From assembly GCA_032717465.1 (NCBI GenBank), contig CM064671.1, positions 51,513,856 to 51,577,855 of the forward strand: DNA of 64,000 nucleotides, given 5' to 3'. The notes under the pieces are model-generated. The model worked only from the letters and a program-made list of their open reading frames with translations. It searched no databases and was not told the DNA's origin. This DNA is from Coenobita brevimanus (taxonomy: Eukaryota > Arthropoda > Malacostraca > Decapoda > Coenobitidae). The position numbers were made by a program, and so were the translations under genes. Below, piece after piece: positions 1-11,799 of this stretch; position 1 is the stretch's first letter, and the number at the start of each line of letters is the position of its first letter.

Positions 1-69
1 AAAAGTCACTAACGGCGATTAGGCACAAAATTGTAGTGTGTGAGTAGTCACTGTATTCCGTAAATCAGT

Positions 70-86
70 TTATATATATATATATA

Positions 87-156
<70 letters not shown>
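70..156. repeat. (TA)n microsatellite
   Basis: A run of TA dinucleotides, interrupted once near position 87-90. Confidence 0.95.
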
Positions 157-158
<2 letters not shown>

Positions 159-2333
159 CATGTGATTTAGTATGATAACTGTTAAGTGATTAAAACTTCA
201 CACTTTACACAACTCTTAGAGAACTCAAACAGTACATGTAGTGTGCAGTGCTACTCGGAGTTGCATGAGTTAGCGAGTAGTGGATAGTTTCTCGAGGGTC
301 AAAGACCTCCCTCTCAACATTCATCCTTAGTTCCTACGGTGTATATGACATACTTGGAAGTGTATCTATTCACACAGAAAAAACTAATCCTTTACCTTGA
401 AACTAATGGTTTATTATCTTAAGGCATCGACGATCGATTGTGCTTGTTCCCCTAACCTCCAAGTATATTTCTTGTGGTGTCTAGGCCATGATTTAACCTG
501 TAAGTAATTATACAAATACCATTTCCTTAAGATAATAACTTTTTTTTGTGTATGCGGGTTAGGAATACAGGTGGTGGCTGTGTTCCCTCTCTCAGATTCC
601 CTTTCATAGTTTCCGTCGAACTGGTTAATTACATTTTCCATTGTTTGTGAAATGCATTTTCAAATTTCATTAATGCTGAAATGTAATTGGGTGATGGTCG
701 TCCCCTACCTCAAATCTCTCATGCAGTCCGTGTAGTGCTCGGGACTTTCCTCTGGTCCATATCTATACCCATTTAATTATTCAACACAGTAGCTTGGTAA
801 CCGTGAAGACAGAGAAGTGGCAAACACTGTTATTATGTATAAGGAAAATTTTCATTACCTTTTGTTGAGGCCGGTTAATAATGGACTGTCTTTCTGTGTG
901 ATGAGTGCTGATGAAAACGGCAAGTAGCCCTCCCTGGATAGGTAGAAGTTACACTGACCTGAGAAGAGTCATCCATAAGACGAATAACAAGAACTGGTCA
1001 TCATCTAAGAGGATAAAACTCTGTAAACAACAAACTTATTATAAGAGTAAAACAACCCCGAGTCTACGTCATTTTAGACGCAGTTTTAGATCAAACTGCA
1101 CACTCATATTACTGACAGTTATATATCCCACAGAACTGTGTACATCAGAAATATGTTGTAATGATCTTACATAATTGTAAAAATAGTCAAGACTTTCATT
1201 TGACGTTTAAAATATTTTTGCAGAAAACCTTCCTGAAACCTGTCATGACGTTTAAAAGATGACAGGTCACATATTCATGTGAATTGTTGTTGAATAATTT
1301 TCATACAACCATCAGTAGATAATAAGATGTATAGCCTATATTTATGAAATATATTTGGCTTTGCAGGTATTGCAGAAACTATGACAATGGAAGTATAATA
1401 GTAATGAGACTGACAAAGAAAGGGAAATAATAGTATTTAGCAGGCACGTTCTTTCATCCCCCTTGCTACGAACTTCAGGCTTTTAAGCATCCAATTGAGG
1501 ATATTGCCAACTGAAACGTTGGAATGATGCCATGACCATAGGAAATTGAAGTGGAGTTAGCCCGCTGTGTCCCGTTGACGCACATATGCGCCCAAACATT
1601 ATGTCACTGTGACTCCTGTTCACGTTTGTAAATACACTGCAATTGCAAGGTCCACCATTTGCGCATATTTCAAGTTTCGCTCGTGATTATTGATATGTAT
1701 ATGCGGGACACCTTCCTCTACCCGAGGCCAGGCGGGGACAATGCCTTGCCCTGCGTGACCTCACCACCCCCTGAACGCCCTTGTCTCAGCAACTTACCCG
1801 TTACCAGTGACCTGGCCAGTAAAAACATGTCACGCCATGGTACGAAATTCAAGGCGAGAGTGATTCCCCAATCGATGACAATGTGGAGGACAAAGTTTAC
1901 ATGGCATTAGGGAAACAAACAATGAAAAGTGATGAGCAGGTAATGTCACCAAAAAGCGTGAGGTATGTTGATGTGTTAGATGAGTGAAACAATGCTAATA
2001 TAGCCTATATTACTGTGTGAAAACTAATATACTCTCGTACTACATTTACGAGAATTCGTACCAAATAAATTAATATCTACCTATTCTGAGTGGTTTGGAA
2101 TAGCTACCCCTCCCATAGAAAATCTTTTCTCTGGAGCCGGGCCCCATAGAACACGGTGCCACGTGAGGGTATGGTCTCCTGTACCGGCATTTTTAAGCTC
2201 AGGTGAGGAATTTCTGTATGATTTTTTGATGTTTCTCATAAAAAGTGGAGGTTTTTGCCCCTCCAAAAAAACTTGAGAATCTGCCAGAACTAGGGGAGGT
2301 CATTGGTGGAAAATCTGCCAGGATGGGGCAAGT
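157..2333. other. No recognisable gene; intergenic or intronic DNA
   Basis: AT-rich sequence with only short, non-conserved open frames on both strands. I see no transposase, reverse transcriptase or exon-like segment. It may be intron or 3' flank of the ionotropic receptor gene that lies to the right on the minus strand. Confidence 0.5.
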
Positions 2334-3625
2334 TAAGTAACTAGGTGAGGAGAAGGTAGGCTGATTCTCCCAAAGAAAGGGGGTCAGCCGAGACAGGACG
2401 ACACACTTCCAATTTACTTATCCATTCACACCATTTATTCGTATCTTAGCCCCAAGGGGAGAAAGGACAGATCTTCACTGCACCACACCGCACGAGGGAC
2501 AATTGTGCAGTGCAATGGGCGACATCCGCAGCAGGGTAAAACAGCAAAGCTGGTTTACCCCTGCCACATCATAATGGACCCATCCCTTTACCTGCACCTA
2601 ATCTGATCAGCTGACAGACCAAATGCGGAAGAATATCCCCTCGAGGCCGCATTGCAATTTTACATACACAATTTCTCCCCAATCATTCCTATCATGCACA
2701 GCCACTCTTCCTTGCTCACCAGACATCTCTCTCGCATCCAATGCTCTCTTCACACTGTCCATCCATCCCATTCGTGATCTTCCTCTCAGTCTTACACTTC
2801 TCACATCTGATCCAGTAATCTTTTTCACCAATTGTTCATCATTCATTCTCTCCATATGCCCAAACCATCGCAACACGCTGTGTTAAACTCAATTAGCCAT
2901 CTCCTGCATAACTTCCAGTTCTCCTTCGCACTTCATTCTTCACTCGATCCGTCTTCGTCACTCCACACATACTCCTTAGACACCTCATCTCCATTACATT
3001 CAATCTTTTCCTCTCTGCTACACCCATACTACATGTTTCAGCCCCATATAATGCAGTTGGTACCAATACACCCCCATACAGCCTTCTCATTCTAAATGCA
3101 CAACATGTAAACATTTTTTTTCCTTTCCTCCCAGCACCTTTCATACTTCATTCATTCTAAACCTCATTTCTACATCTTTCTTCCATCCACGCAATATGTG
3201 ACCCTTTAGGGTCATTCAGAACTATATTCATCCTCCTGCCATCTACCAACCTCATACACTTCATCACTTTACTTTTATTCTCATTCACTCTCAGTCTCGA
3301 TGACACCTCCTTCCATTCAGCCACACATTGCTGCACTTCCGGGCTCACTGAAAAGACCACACCTTCTCTGGCCCTTCCTCTATCTACACCTGACATCTTT
3401 CCATTCACAATTTGCAACTTAGACACACCTTTCCCTTTCATCATGGTTTCACTCAAAGCTAACACATCCAACTTTCTTCTCACAAATATTCTCCCAATCT
3501 CTTTCCATTTAGCTTCTCACAAACATTCTCCCAATCTCTTCCAGTTTAGCCTCAATCGTACGACATCCATGCACATTCATAGACCCAATCTTCAGGGTAC
3601 GAGGATAACAAAATCCCACATCCCT
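2334..3625 (-). pseudogene. Non-LTR retrotransposon (LINE) fragment, internally deleted, minus strand
   Basis: Remnant of a LINE encoding an endonuclease/reverse transcriptase. Read on the minus strand, 3600-3330 gives the start of an APE-type endonuclease domain (LKIGSMNVHG, then RRKLDVLALSE). It passes directly into a late RT segment (NENKSKVMKC) near 3300, so most of the endonuclease and the catalytic RT core are missing. 2607-2876 gives the C-terminal block LRWFGHMERM followed by an RGRSRMGW motif. The 3' UTR (2334-2600) matches that of the LINE at 16314-18270, so both belong to one family. A short repeat of the GAGATTGGGAGAAT stretch adds a frameshift near 3500. Sequence from 3626 to 3850 may be 5' UTR of the same element. 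The clade (RTE-like or other) is not settled. Dead copy. Confidence 0.85.
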
Positions 3626-3854
3626 TTATATTCCCTTTTTATTCCATATCATTGTAAGAACTAAATAACAGAGGAGGGGGTTTCTAGTCCCCTCACCCCA
3701 TCCCTTATTGTCAACTTTTACGACAAGCAGAGAATACCGTGGCAGAATTCTTCCTAACACAACCTGGCTGCATAGTGTTAGTACCACCCCATAGTGCAGC
3801 CAGACTTTCCCCCCCCCCTCGCCACAAGAGGGACACGGTGAATCATTCCATTAA

Positions 3855-5959
3855 CCCCTTAACCGCGGGATGTCACTTTCGTGACGCTTGGGAGCAAGGG
3901 ATCATACCGCGGGGCGTCACTTTTGTGATTCTGTGTTATTTTGAATTCACCCGGGCTTTCAAGTGGTGGCTTGTATCATCTGTCAGTACTACCTATGTCC
4001 AACACTAGTCAGCACTCCTAATCTCATCTGTACTCCCATCCATTGTTGACAATTTAGCCATTTCTCCCCGTTCTTGACTCCCCTCCCTACCTCCCCTCCA
4101 TTACCCTATCCTCTCGCCTGACCGGCCGTGCTACGCTAAGTAAATCTTCCCTGGAATTTTTCACTGATTTCATCCATTGAAATAAGCCCTATGCCCTATT
4201 CTTATACCAAATAACATATACAAGAAAGAAATAAGGTAAGTGAGAGTGCCATACACCTAGAATTGGCTAACTATCACCTGACAACACCTCACGTGCACTC
4301 GTTCGCTAATTTTCGCTGTTTATTTCCCCTTGAAATATGCTGTATAATCTATTTTCGTAATAAAAATATATATAAAAAAGGAAGGGAGAAGCCTAAGTGA
4401 TATTTACATTCACCTGGAACTACCTAATTATTGCAAGCCACCACACTGTATTCTACGCTAAGTAAATCTTCCCTGGAATTTTCCACTGATTTCATCCATT
4501 GAAATAAGCCCTATGCCCTATTCCTATACCAAATAATATATACAAAAAAGAAATAAGGTAAGTGATAGTGCCATACACCTGGAATTGGCTATTTATCACC
4601 TGACAATACCTCACGTGCACTCGTTCGCAAAATTTTCGCTGTTTTTTTCCCCTTGAAATATGCCGTATAATCTATTTTCGTAATAAATCTATATATAAGG
4701 AGGGAAAAGGAGAAGCCTAAGTGATATTTACATTCACCTGGAACTACATAATTTATTATGTATTGTCTTGATTTCCTGCCAATCATTTCATTGCTACATA
4801 TTAGCAGGTCTCACAAGGCTAAAGTTGGTACTATTGCACTCACCCAAGCCAGCCAGCAGGAGGCCACCACTATCAGTTCACTGTCGTCTTTCAAAATGAA
4901 GGTACGTCTGTTTGCTCCTGCTAACTACCGCCATTTTTCAGCCCCATGCAAAGGGCCCTGTGACCTTTACCCCCTACTAAACCTCGTGTGGAAAGAGGTA
5001 AAGGGCTGACAATTGATAACAGAGTGACTACGATCTTTCTATTGAGTAAAACAGCGCAAGTGGAATTGTAAATAATGTGTAAATAATGTGTAAACAGCAA
5101 GTGAAAGCAATGAATGTACATATACGTGAACAGTGGAAAATAGTTTTATGAGTTACTTCAAGTGACAGTGCATAACACAGTGTAAATAAAATAGAAATGT
5201 AAATAACGTAAATAAAATAGAGAACGTAAATAGAAATGTAAATGAGTAGTATTATAAGAATACGAGTATATACCCTAGGAGTAATGAAAGTGAAAGTTTC
5301 ACTCTAGCATGTATGAATACTGTGAGTTATGAGAGTGAAGGTGAAAGTGACATTCACTCTCAATGCTAGTATACAGGACGAGAAAGTGAATGCTACGTAT
5401 TTTACTGAAAGAAATTGAATGCCTACAGTGACAATAAACAACTATTACTCAAGGAAACTTATGGATAAAGACTGTAGATATATATATATATAAGTGTTAT
5501 ATAGTAATAGAAATATAAACTGTGAGTGTTTTTATGAATAATAAATGACAGAACACCAGCGGCGAACTAGCGCAAGTGGGAAGGTCACACGCCCTCGTAA
5601 TTTTCATTGCTTACACAGTGTTTTTTTTTGGAGTAGGGATTCCAAACTATTTGAGAATCATAGAATAGTGTTTCTAGTGATAATATCAGACTGTGGTAAT
5701 CATATTACGGGTTGTTGGGAAGTGTAAAGTGGAGACTTTGTTACCCAACTTCAGAGGTCTCCACAAGTCCTATGGTACTCGACGAAGGCTCAACAAACAC
5801 ACCAGGAGAAAGCTGAAGGTATGTGCCATAAGCATATATGATTTTAATATTCTAAGACTAATAACTGATTTTTGACAAATATTTTTAGAGAGTCTATCAA
5901 AGCGCGAATATGCCCGCGGGAGCCGCAAGAAAAAGCAAAACAAGCCTGCGGTGTAAGGG
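3855..5959 (+). mobile_element. TTAA-flanked piggyBac-like element, copy A
   Basis: A 2.1-kb non-autonomous-looking DNA transposon. Both ends abut TTAA (3851-3854 and 5960-5963). Terminal inverted repeats read CCCCTTAACCGCGGG on the left and, reverse-complemented, CCCTTACACCGCAGG on the right. TTAA target duplication with CCC-starting TIRs is the hallmark of the piggyBac superfamily. Copies B (55682-57459) and C (58722-60688, inverted) share ends and internal sequence. No full transposase is visible. A short frame near 5690-5820 (KCKVETLLPNFRGLHKSY) is shared by all three copies and is followed by a splice-donor-like GTATGT. Superfamily call rests on ends and target site, not on a transposase. 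Confidence 0.75.
4131..4752 (+). repeat. Direct duplication inside piggyBac-like copy A (322-bp period)
   Basis: The segment beginning CTACGCTAAGTAAATC at 4131 recurs at 4453 with modest divergence, through the shared GGAACTAC end. Copies B and C carry this segment once, so the duplication is private to copy A. Confidence 0.85.
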
Positions 5960-5963
5960 TTAA

Positions 5964-6429
5964 AATTAGTAGGAGGATTGCTAATTACAGCCTGAACGAG
6001 AAAATATCCCACAGGTGATATGCAGTTTCGATTTTTTAATGGAAGAGGCATGGTTGATACATTTTCATCATGAGGAATGTACGGTACAACAGAAGGGATT
6101 GCAAGAAAGTGAAAAGCTACACTGCAGTTCTATTGACCTAAAATGTACCTTCGGTATAGTGTCAATAAAGATGACGCACTGACGTCCAAGGAATAAGGGG
6201 TAACGGAGTCGGCTCTAAGTGTGAGAAAAGAAATGTGTAAGACTACAAGAACAGCAGTGAGATTGAACAAAGACTCAAATTACTTGGAGATAAAAGATCT
6301 GCATGTATCACCTTCCTGTATACACTTATAATGGACATAATGCGTGTTGAAATGAGAGGAAGAGACTTTTTTTTTTTTTTTGTGAGGAAGAAGGACCCAA
6401 AGGTTAACCCTGCATGAACGTTCCTTCCA
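5964..6429. other. Unassigned spacer
   Basis: No gene or repeat recognised; contains short poly-T and poly-A runs near 6368 and 6435. Confidence 0.4.
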
Positions 6430-7400
6430 AGAAAGAAAAAAAAAAAAGAAACAATACAAAAGCAAGCCAAATTCAAAATCCATTCATTTCGAGATGCCTG
6501 GAGATCATAGGAAGTAGGAAATACAGACAGAGGGAGACAGTTCCAGAGTTGACCTGTTTCATAAATGAAGGACTGAGAGTAACGTCAACTCTGGCATTAG
6601 AGAGCTGGACAGAAAAAGGATGAGATTTGCTGCTAGATGGGTGCTACACACCCGTCGTAAAGGAGGAGGGATGCAGGCAGACAGTTCAGAGGAGCAGTGA
6701 CCACTGAAGTAGCGACAGAAAAGAGATAAACAGGCAACAGTGCGGTGAAGAGACAGAGGTTGAAGGGAACCAGTAAGAGGAGGAGAGTTGATGAGATGAA
6801 TAGCCTTTGACTCCACCCTATTGACAACAGCTGTATGTGGGGAGCCTCCCCACACATGAGAGTTGTACTCTAAACAGGGGCGAATAACACCCATGTATAA
6901 AGTCAACAACTGTGCAGGGGTAAAGAATGCACGGAGTCGGCTTAGCACACCTAATCTCTTGGAAGCAGATTTTACAAGAGATGCAATATGATCTTTCCAA
7001 GATAAGTCCTGTGTGAATGAAACCCCAAGCCTGAATGAAACCCCAAGCATGTTCAAGGATGATGCAGGATTGAGCTGGATATTAATAAACATCAGTGGGT
7101 ACTCCTGTGGAAGATTTTGTCGGGTTGATAGGTGTAAAAACTGAGTCTTTGATGCATTAAAAACAACAAGATTATATTAACTCCAGTCAGAGATACGAGC
7201 CAAGTCAGACATTAGGTGTGCTATAGCCTCATCCCTTGTTTGTTGAAGTAACTGCTGAGATGGTCGTTGCGGGAACCGAATGGAAAGGTGAAGGGTGGAA
7301 TCATCAGCATACGAGTGGATAGGATTAGATGTACAGCTTAGAAGATCATCGATCAATAGCAGAAACGGTTTAGGAATAACTGAGGATACAGGGAAGCAGT
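6430..7400 (-). pseudogene. Jockey/CR1-like LINE, C-terminal reverse transcriptase, minus strand
   Basis: 3' end of a non-LTR retrotransposon reverse transcriptase. On the minus strand the catalytic YADD box (SYADDSTLHLSIRF) lies near 7310. It is followed by NASKTQFLHLS near 7140, LGVSFTQDLSWKDHI near 7000, and the typical thumb/C-terminal block RPCLEYNSHVWGG near 6850 with VESKAIHLINSP. These are hallmark motifs of Jockey/CR1-type polymerases. The frame from 7092 to 6559 is open for 177 residues and includes a small in-frame repeat (LGVSFRLGVSF). Upstream parts are broken by a stop near 7180, and nothing upstream of about 7400 is recognisable, so the copy is 5'-truncated and dead. Confidence 0.85.
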
Positions 7401-7799
7401 TACAGGAAATGGTGTTTGGGAGCCAAGGAGGTGCGTAAGTAATAGGTACTGGTCAGTGGTTAGGGATGAGGTGCTCAGACACACATAGTGGATTGTAACG
7501 AAGCATAAGTGAGGCAGGTGTTGAAATTAAAGAATTTGGAATCAGCGATTGTGGCAGAGTTTGTAAAAGAGAGGTAATTTAAAGAGGTAGGCTACCTGTA
7601 ATGTGTAGGGACGTATCGGCAGTAAAATACGACGGGGAAATGCATGTAAAAAAAATACTGTATCAAACAGCACTGAAATCAACATTGACCTGTGCAACAT
7701 GGAATCAATGTTGACCAGTGCAACAACAGTCAGCGCTTCATTGAGAAAGGAGAAACTATTAGAGTGGAGAAACATGGCGAGATATTAACCGGGCATCTC

Positions 7800-7803
<4 letters not shown>
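7401..7803. other. Unassigned spacer
   Basis: No coding or structural signal recognised. It may be divergent upstream sequence of the adjacent LINE. Confidence 0.35.
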
Positions 7804-7879
<76 letters not shown>

Positions 7880-7885
7880 GGACGG
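7804..7885. repeat. (GA)n followed by (CAGA)n microsatellite
   Basis: GA dinucleotides to about 7846, then CAGA tetranucleotides with a few substitutions. Confidence 0.95.
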
Positions 7886-8249
7886 TTGGGAAATTTAACT
7901 ATGAGCGGCATTAACAATCTAGTAAGAGCGTAAGAGGAACTTGTGAAAGGAAGAGGGTACAAAACCGTGCAAAGAGTGTGAAATGGATAACGAGATAGAG
8001 ATTTGCATTTGAAGGAATGGAACTACAACGGCTGTACACTGGAGATCGAGCATGCTGGAGAGTTCTCATCAGAAAGAACGTCAGCTCCAACCAACATTGT
8101 AGTACAAACACTTATTGCTCGATTAGTCCAAGAAAAAGAAGTGACGGTTAAGTCATTACACTTCTTAAAATTTTGAAAACTAACCCTCCATCTGGCAACA
8201 CTTCTACCAGCTTCGAAGACAGAATGTAAAAATTTACTTTTATTTAGCC
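7886..8249. other. Unassigned spacer
   Basis: No recognised gene or repeat. Confidence 0.35.
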
Positions 8250-8845
8250 TCAGGTCTTCTTACTCTCAAAGCCTCTTGGGCCCCAAGCAAAACACTTTGT
8301 CTGACTTGTAATAATTCAATAGAGTTGTATCTATGTATGTATCTGTCCGTTCCCTGACGCCATAATCCCATCAGGGGTAGCCGTGTGTCTTTGAGTTGGT
8401 GGTTTTACAGAGAGGGGCATTAATCCTTCGCCCACCCCCTTGTTGACACGTAGGGAAGACGTGTGGGTTGGTTATATGGTTACCACCCAGAATTGCAAAT
8501 GGTTTCCTATCTTACAGGAAACATTAAGCTTGTCACTCAGGTGGCTTTACATTGAGTGACAAGCCCAATGGTTTCCTGCAAGGCAGAAAACCAATTGCAA
8601 CTTTGGATGGTAACCATATAACCAACCCGCACATGTTCCCTATTTGTCATTACGTGTCATCAAGTGGGTTTGTGGAGAGTTAGTGCCCCTCCCCGCAAAA
8701 TCACTGACTCAAAGACAAACGGCTACACTTACGGGATTATGGACTTAAATGATTGACAGATAGAACTTTACTGAAAGATTAAAAGTCAAAGTCTTTTGCT
8801 TGGGGTCTAAGTGGCTTGGAGCATAAGTAGACTTGAGGCTAGGTT
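8250..8845. repeat. Large imperfect palindrome (foldback or MITE-like element)
   Basis: A roughly 600-bp inverted repeat centred near 8546. Left-arm blocks pair in reverse order with right-arm blocks: TAGCCTCAGGTCT/AGACTTGAGGCTA at the outer ends, CCCCAAGCAAAA/TTTTGCTTGGGG, CATAATCCCATC/GGGATTATGG, GGTTGGTTATATGGTTACC/GGTAACCATATAACCAACC, and CTTGTCACTC/GAGTGACAAG next to a 15-nt loop (8539-8553). Arms are about 290 bp with scattered mismatches. No coding content. Consistent with a foldback-type non-autonomous transposon or an inverted tandem insertion. No clear target duplication seen. Confidence 0.85.
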
Positions 8846-9119
8846 GCCATAATCCAGATCAGTAGATCTATGACTAGATGCCGAAGTTTAGGTCAGTAAA
8901 GCAGTTAAAAAAAAATACATCCCTCACAGTGATTACACTGTGTAACAAAGAATTTGTTTATTATTCTTTTTTTGTCTTGTTAGACCCAGTTTTCCACGCT
9001 GATTCCAGTGGTGTATGATTTGTTTGTCTTTCTCTAGGTTTTTGTCAAGAATTGGCAGTTGTTTATTTCCTGTCTTGTTACCGGGCGCCGATGTAATGGT
9101 TGACGTATCGCTTACCATG

Positions 9120-9120
<1 letters not shown>

Positions 9121-9182
<62 letters not shown>
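9121..9182. repeat. (CA)n microsatellite
   Basis: Uninterrupted CA dinucleotides. Confidence 0.97.
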
Positions 9183-9184
<2 letters not shown>

Positions 9185-9411
9185 ATCTGTGTCCATGCAG
9201 ATGTCGCTGATATGACCATTATTGCATCATGCAATGCGGACCGAGCCAGTTCATCCAATGAGCTAGTCTCACATTGCTAGTTTATCTGGTCGATTTGTTT
9301 TTAAGTTGTTCCTAAAGGTGTTTCTATTGATGAAAATGACCAATAGACGTTCTTGCAAGCTGTCAGCCGATACATTTTGTTATGTATGTTGAGAATATAC
9401 TGGACCGAAGA

Positions 9412-11012
9412 TGATCAAACACAAAATCAATCTTGATATCAAATTTGCTCATGCATACAAAGCATATTTTGGCATGGGAATGGGCGATCAAGATAAGAAC
9501 TGGGCTTCGCATACACTTGAGGTAGCTGTCGCTCTATGCTTGAAGGTTGGCCACGAGGAGAGAGAAAGAAGATGCCTTTAGCAGTTCTGGGAGTGTGATG
9601 AGAGCCTTTGAATCACCATGACGATTGTTATTTTAGCATGTTTGATACAAGTGGTGCTAAGAGCATTAAGGGCAGAAAGAACACTGAATGTCCAAATTTG
9701 CCATCTTCGATCTCTCTGGTGCCTCACAACAATGAGCTGGCGATTCCTATCCCTGCTACAGACACGGAAGTTGTCTCTGACCATGAGGATATCATCGATG
9801 ACGGAGGGAAAGGTGATGATGAATCGTATGTTGGAGAATGTTCCAGAGACACTCCACACTTTCCCACTCAGCAAGCACTAGATGACTTGGTCCGAGATTT
9901 AGGACTCACCAAGTCCAGTGATGAGCCCCTGGCGTCACGTCTAAGTGAATGGAACTTGTTGGATCCCAGCTGCAAGCTGAGTTGTAGGAATCGCCATGGA
10001 CAGTTTGCATTCGTCTTCAGATTTTGTGAAGAAACCTCATTGTGTTATTGTTTTGATGTCAAGTGTTTGTTCCAAGCCATGGGAGAGGGTAACAAGGCCT
10101 CAGGATGGCGGCTCTTCATAGACAGTCTTCATAGACAGAGCCTAAAAGCTGTGCTTTTCCGTAACAGCAACGAACTCTCATCAATTCCAGCTGCACATTT
10201 TGTGGAAAAGAAAGAAGGCTATGAGAATGTGAAGATTTGTCTGACAAAGATCAAGTACTCAGATACAATTTGGAGGTCTGAGGGGATTTCCAAATGATTT
10301 CATTCCTACTTGGAATGCAAGGTTGTTATACAAATTACTTACGTTTTTTATGCTTGTGGGTCAGCCGAAGCAATGCAGAACATTTCGTGAGGAAAGACTG
10401 GCCTCTCTAAAAGAGTCTCGCACCAGGCTCGTGTAACATTCTGAGAGTTCCACTGATTTTCATAGGGAAGGTATTGTTACCATCGCTACAAATAAAAGTT
10501 AGTCTTGTGAAACAATTCGTGAAAGCCATCGACAAGGATGGCTATGCGTTTCTGCATATCTGATCAATGTTTCCCTAGCTGAGCATGGCGAAGGTGATGG
10601 CTGCGATATTCACCAGGCCACAAGCTAGAAGAATGCTTGCAGGTCGTGAACTCAAGGGTAAAATGACCAATGATGAAGAGTGCACTTAGGATGCTTTCAG
10701 AGGAGTTGTGGAAGGTTTTCTTGGCAACCAACGGAGACCAGATTCCGCACAGCTCGTCGCTTACCTGATCGGCACATTCCACCAGCTTGGATGCAGGATG
10801 TCAATCAGATTGCATTATCTGCAATCCCACCTTGATTTCTTCCAAAGCAACCAGGGAGTGGTCATCGAGGAGCATGGCGAAAGGTTTTACTAGGACATTC
10901 TACTGATGGAAATCAGATATCCAAACAGATGGAACGAGGCGATGATGGGCGATTACGTTTGGGGATTGTTGTGCGACTGTCATCGCAGCTAAAGAAGAAA
11001 GTCAAGATAAAA
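9412..11012 (+). pseudogene. Decayed copy of a conserved invertebrate protein family of unknown function
   Basis: A degenerate but readable gene. 9430-9590 resembles the family's early part (FGMGMGDQDKNWASHTLEV). 9608-10297 is open for 229 residues and includes NHHDDCYFSMFDTSGA, PHFPTQQALDDLVRDLGL, RLSEWNLLDPSCK, WRLFIDSLHRQSLKAV and PAAHFVEKKEGYENV. Later pieces, in shifted frames and broken by stops, include GLVKQFVKAIDKDGYAF (about 10495), GFLGNQRRP, HQLGCRMSIRLHYLQSHLDF (10785-10840), EEHGERF and MMGDYVWGL (about 10950). From memory, this block order matches a multicopy family of uncharacterised proteins in arthropods and Hydra, often found next to transposons; I cannot verify that here. 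It lacks introns, which suggests a retrocopy or transposon-linked gene. At least one frameshift and several stops make it non-functional. Confidence 0.7.
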
Positions 11013-11799
11013 AGTCCATTTCTAGATAGTATGTGCCCTGCATTTCTTGTGATGTTACTGTTTGCTCATTTTCTAGTTATTTTCATAATATACACCCGAA
11101 GTATGTAAATTCTTTGACATTCTCAACATTCTCGAAATGGTAACAAGTTGCAATTCCTGTCCTTGTACGATACATGTGTTTTTGCATAATGCTTGTAACT
11201 CTAGATAAAACACAGAACAAATAGCATATTCGGAATCTACACATTGACGTTAATCAGAAATTGTGTAAAAATTAGCCTAAACAAAAATTGCGTTTAAGTT
11301 TGTTACACAATGTCATATGATAAATAAACCTTAGTTATCTATCTCATTTAAACTATGGCGTATTAACATGTTCTTTCCTCCTACCCAAAACTTCTGTCAT
11401 CTATGAAAAGCACACATTCACACACATTTTATGTCTGTACTATCAAACATAATCACTGAAATTTCACACTGCTCTCCATGTTTTCCATTACTAATAATTC
11501 TTATAAGACTCAGCTTCATATATCAGTTTCTTCTGACTTCAGTACTCAATATATTTGAACAACCTGAGAGATGGGCAGTATTAAAGTAAACTATCATGAA
11601 TATTATCATAGGTTACGTGTATAACAAATATATTCATGACATATTTGATAAGTTTTATAGAGCACAATGAAAGCCATCAAATAATTCATTTCTCCTGGGT
11701 AAAGATTCCATAGTACATTTTATATGTATTGTTGGTATGTTCTTACGTCTTCAAATCAAGATTCATGACTATAAGTAGTGTCCAACTTTTTGAGTCTAA
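11013..11799. other. No gene seen; AT-rich
   Basis: AT-rich sequence with short open frames only. It probably lies downstream of, or within an intron of, the minus-strand ionotropic receptor gene. Confidence 0.4.

Noticed and set aside
2623..3664. Plus-strand Ser/His/Pro-rich open frames opposite the LINE
   Set aside because: Antisense shadows of the minus-strand LINE coding sequence; the same applies at 12957-14040 and 42223-42534.
9608..10297. Functional 229-residue gene
   Set aside because: The protein family's later blocks continue downstream only in broken frames, so the open frame is a surviving part of a pseudogene.
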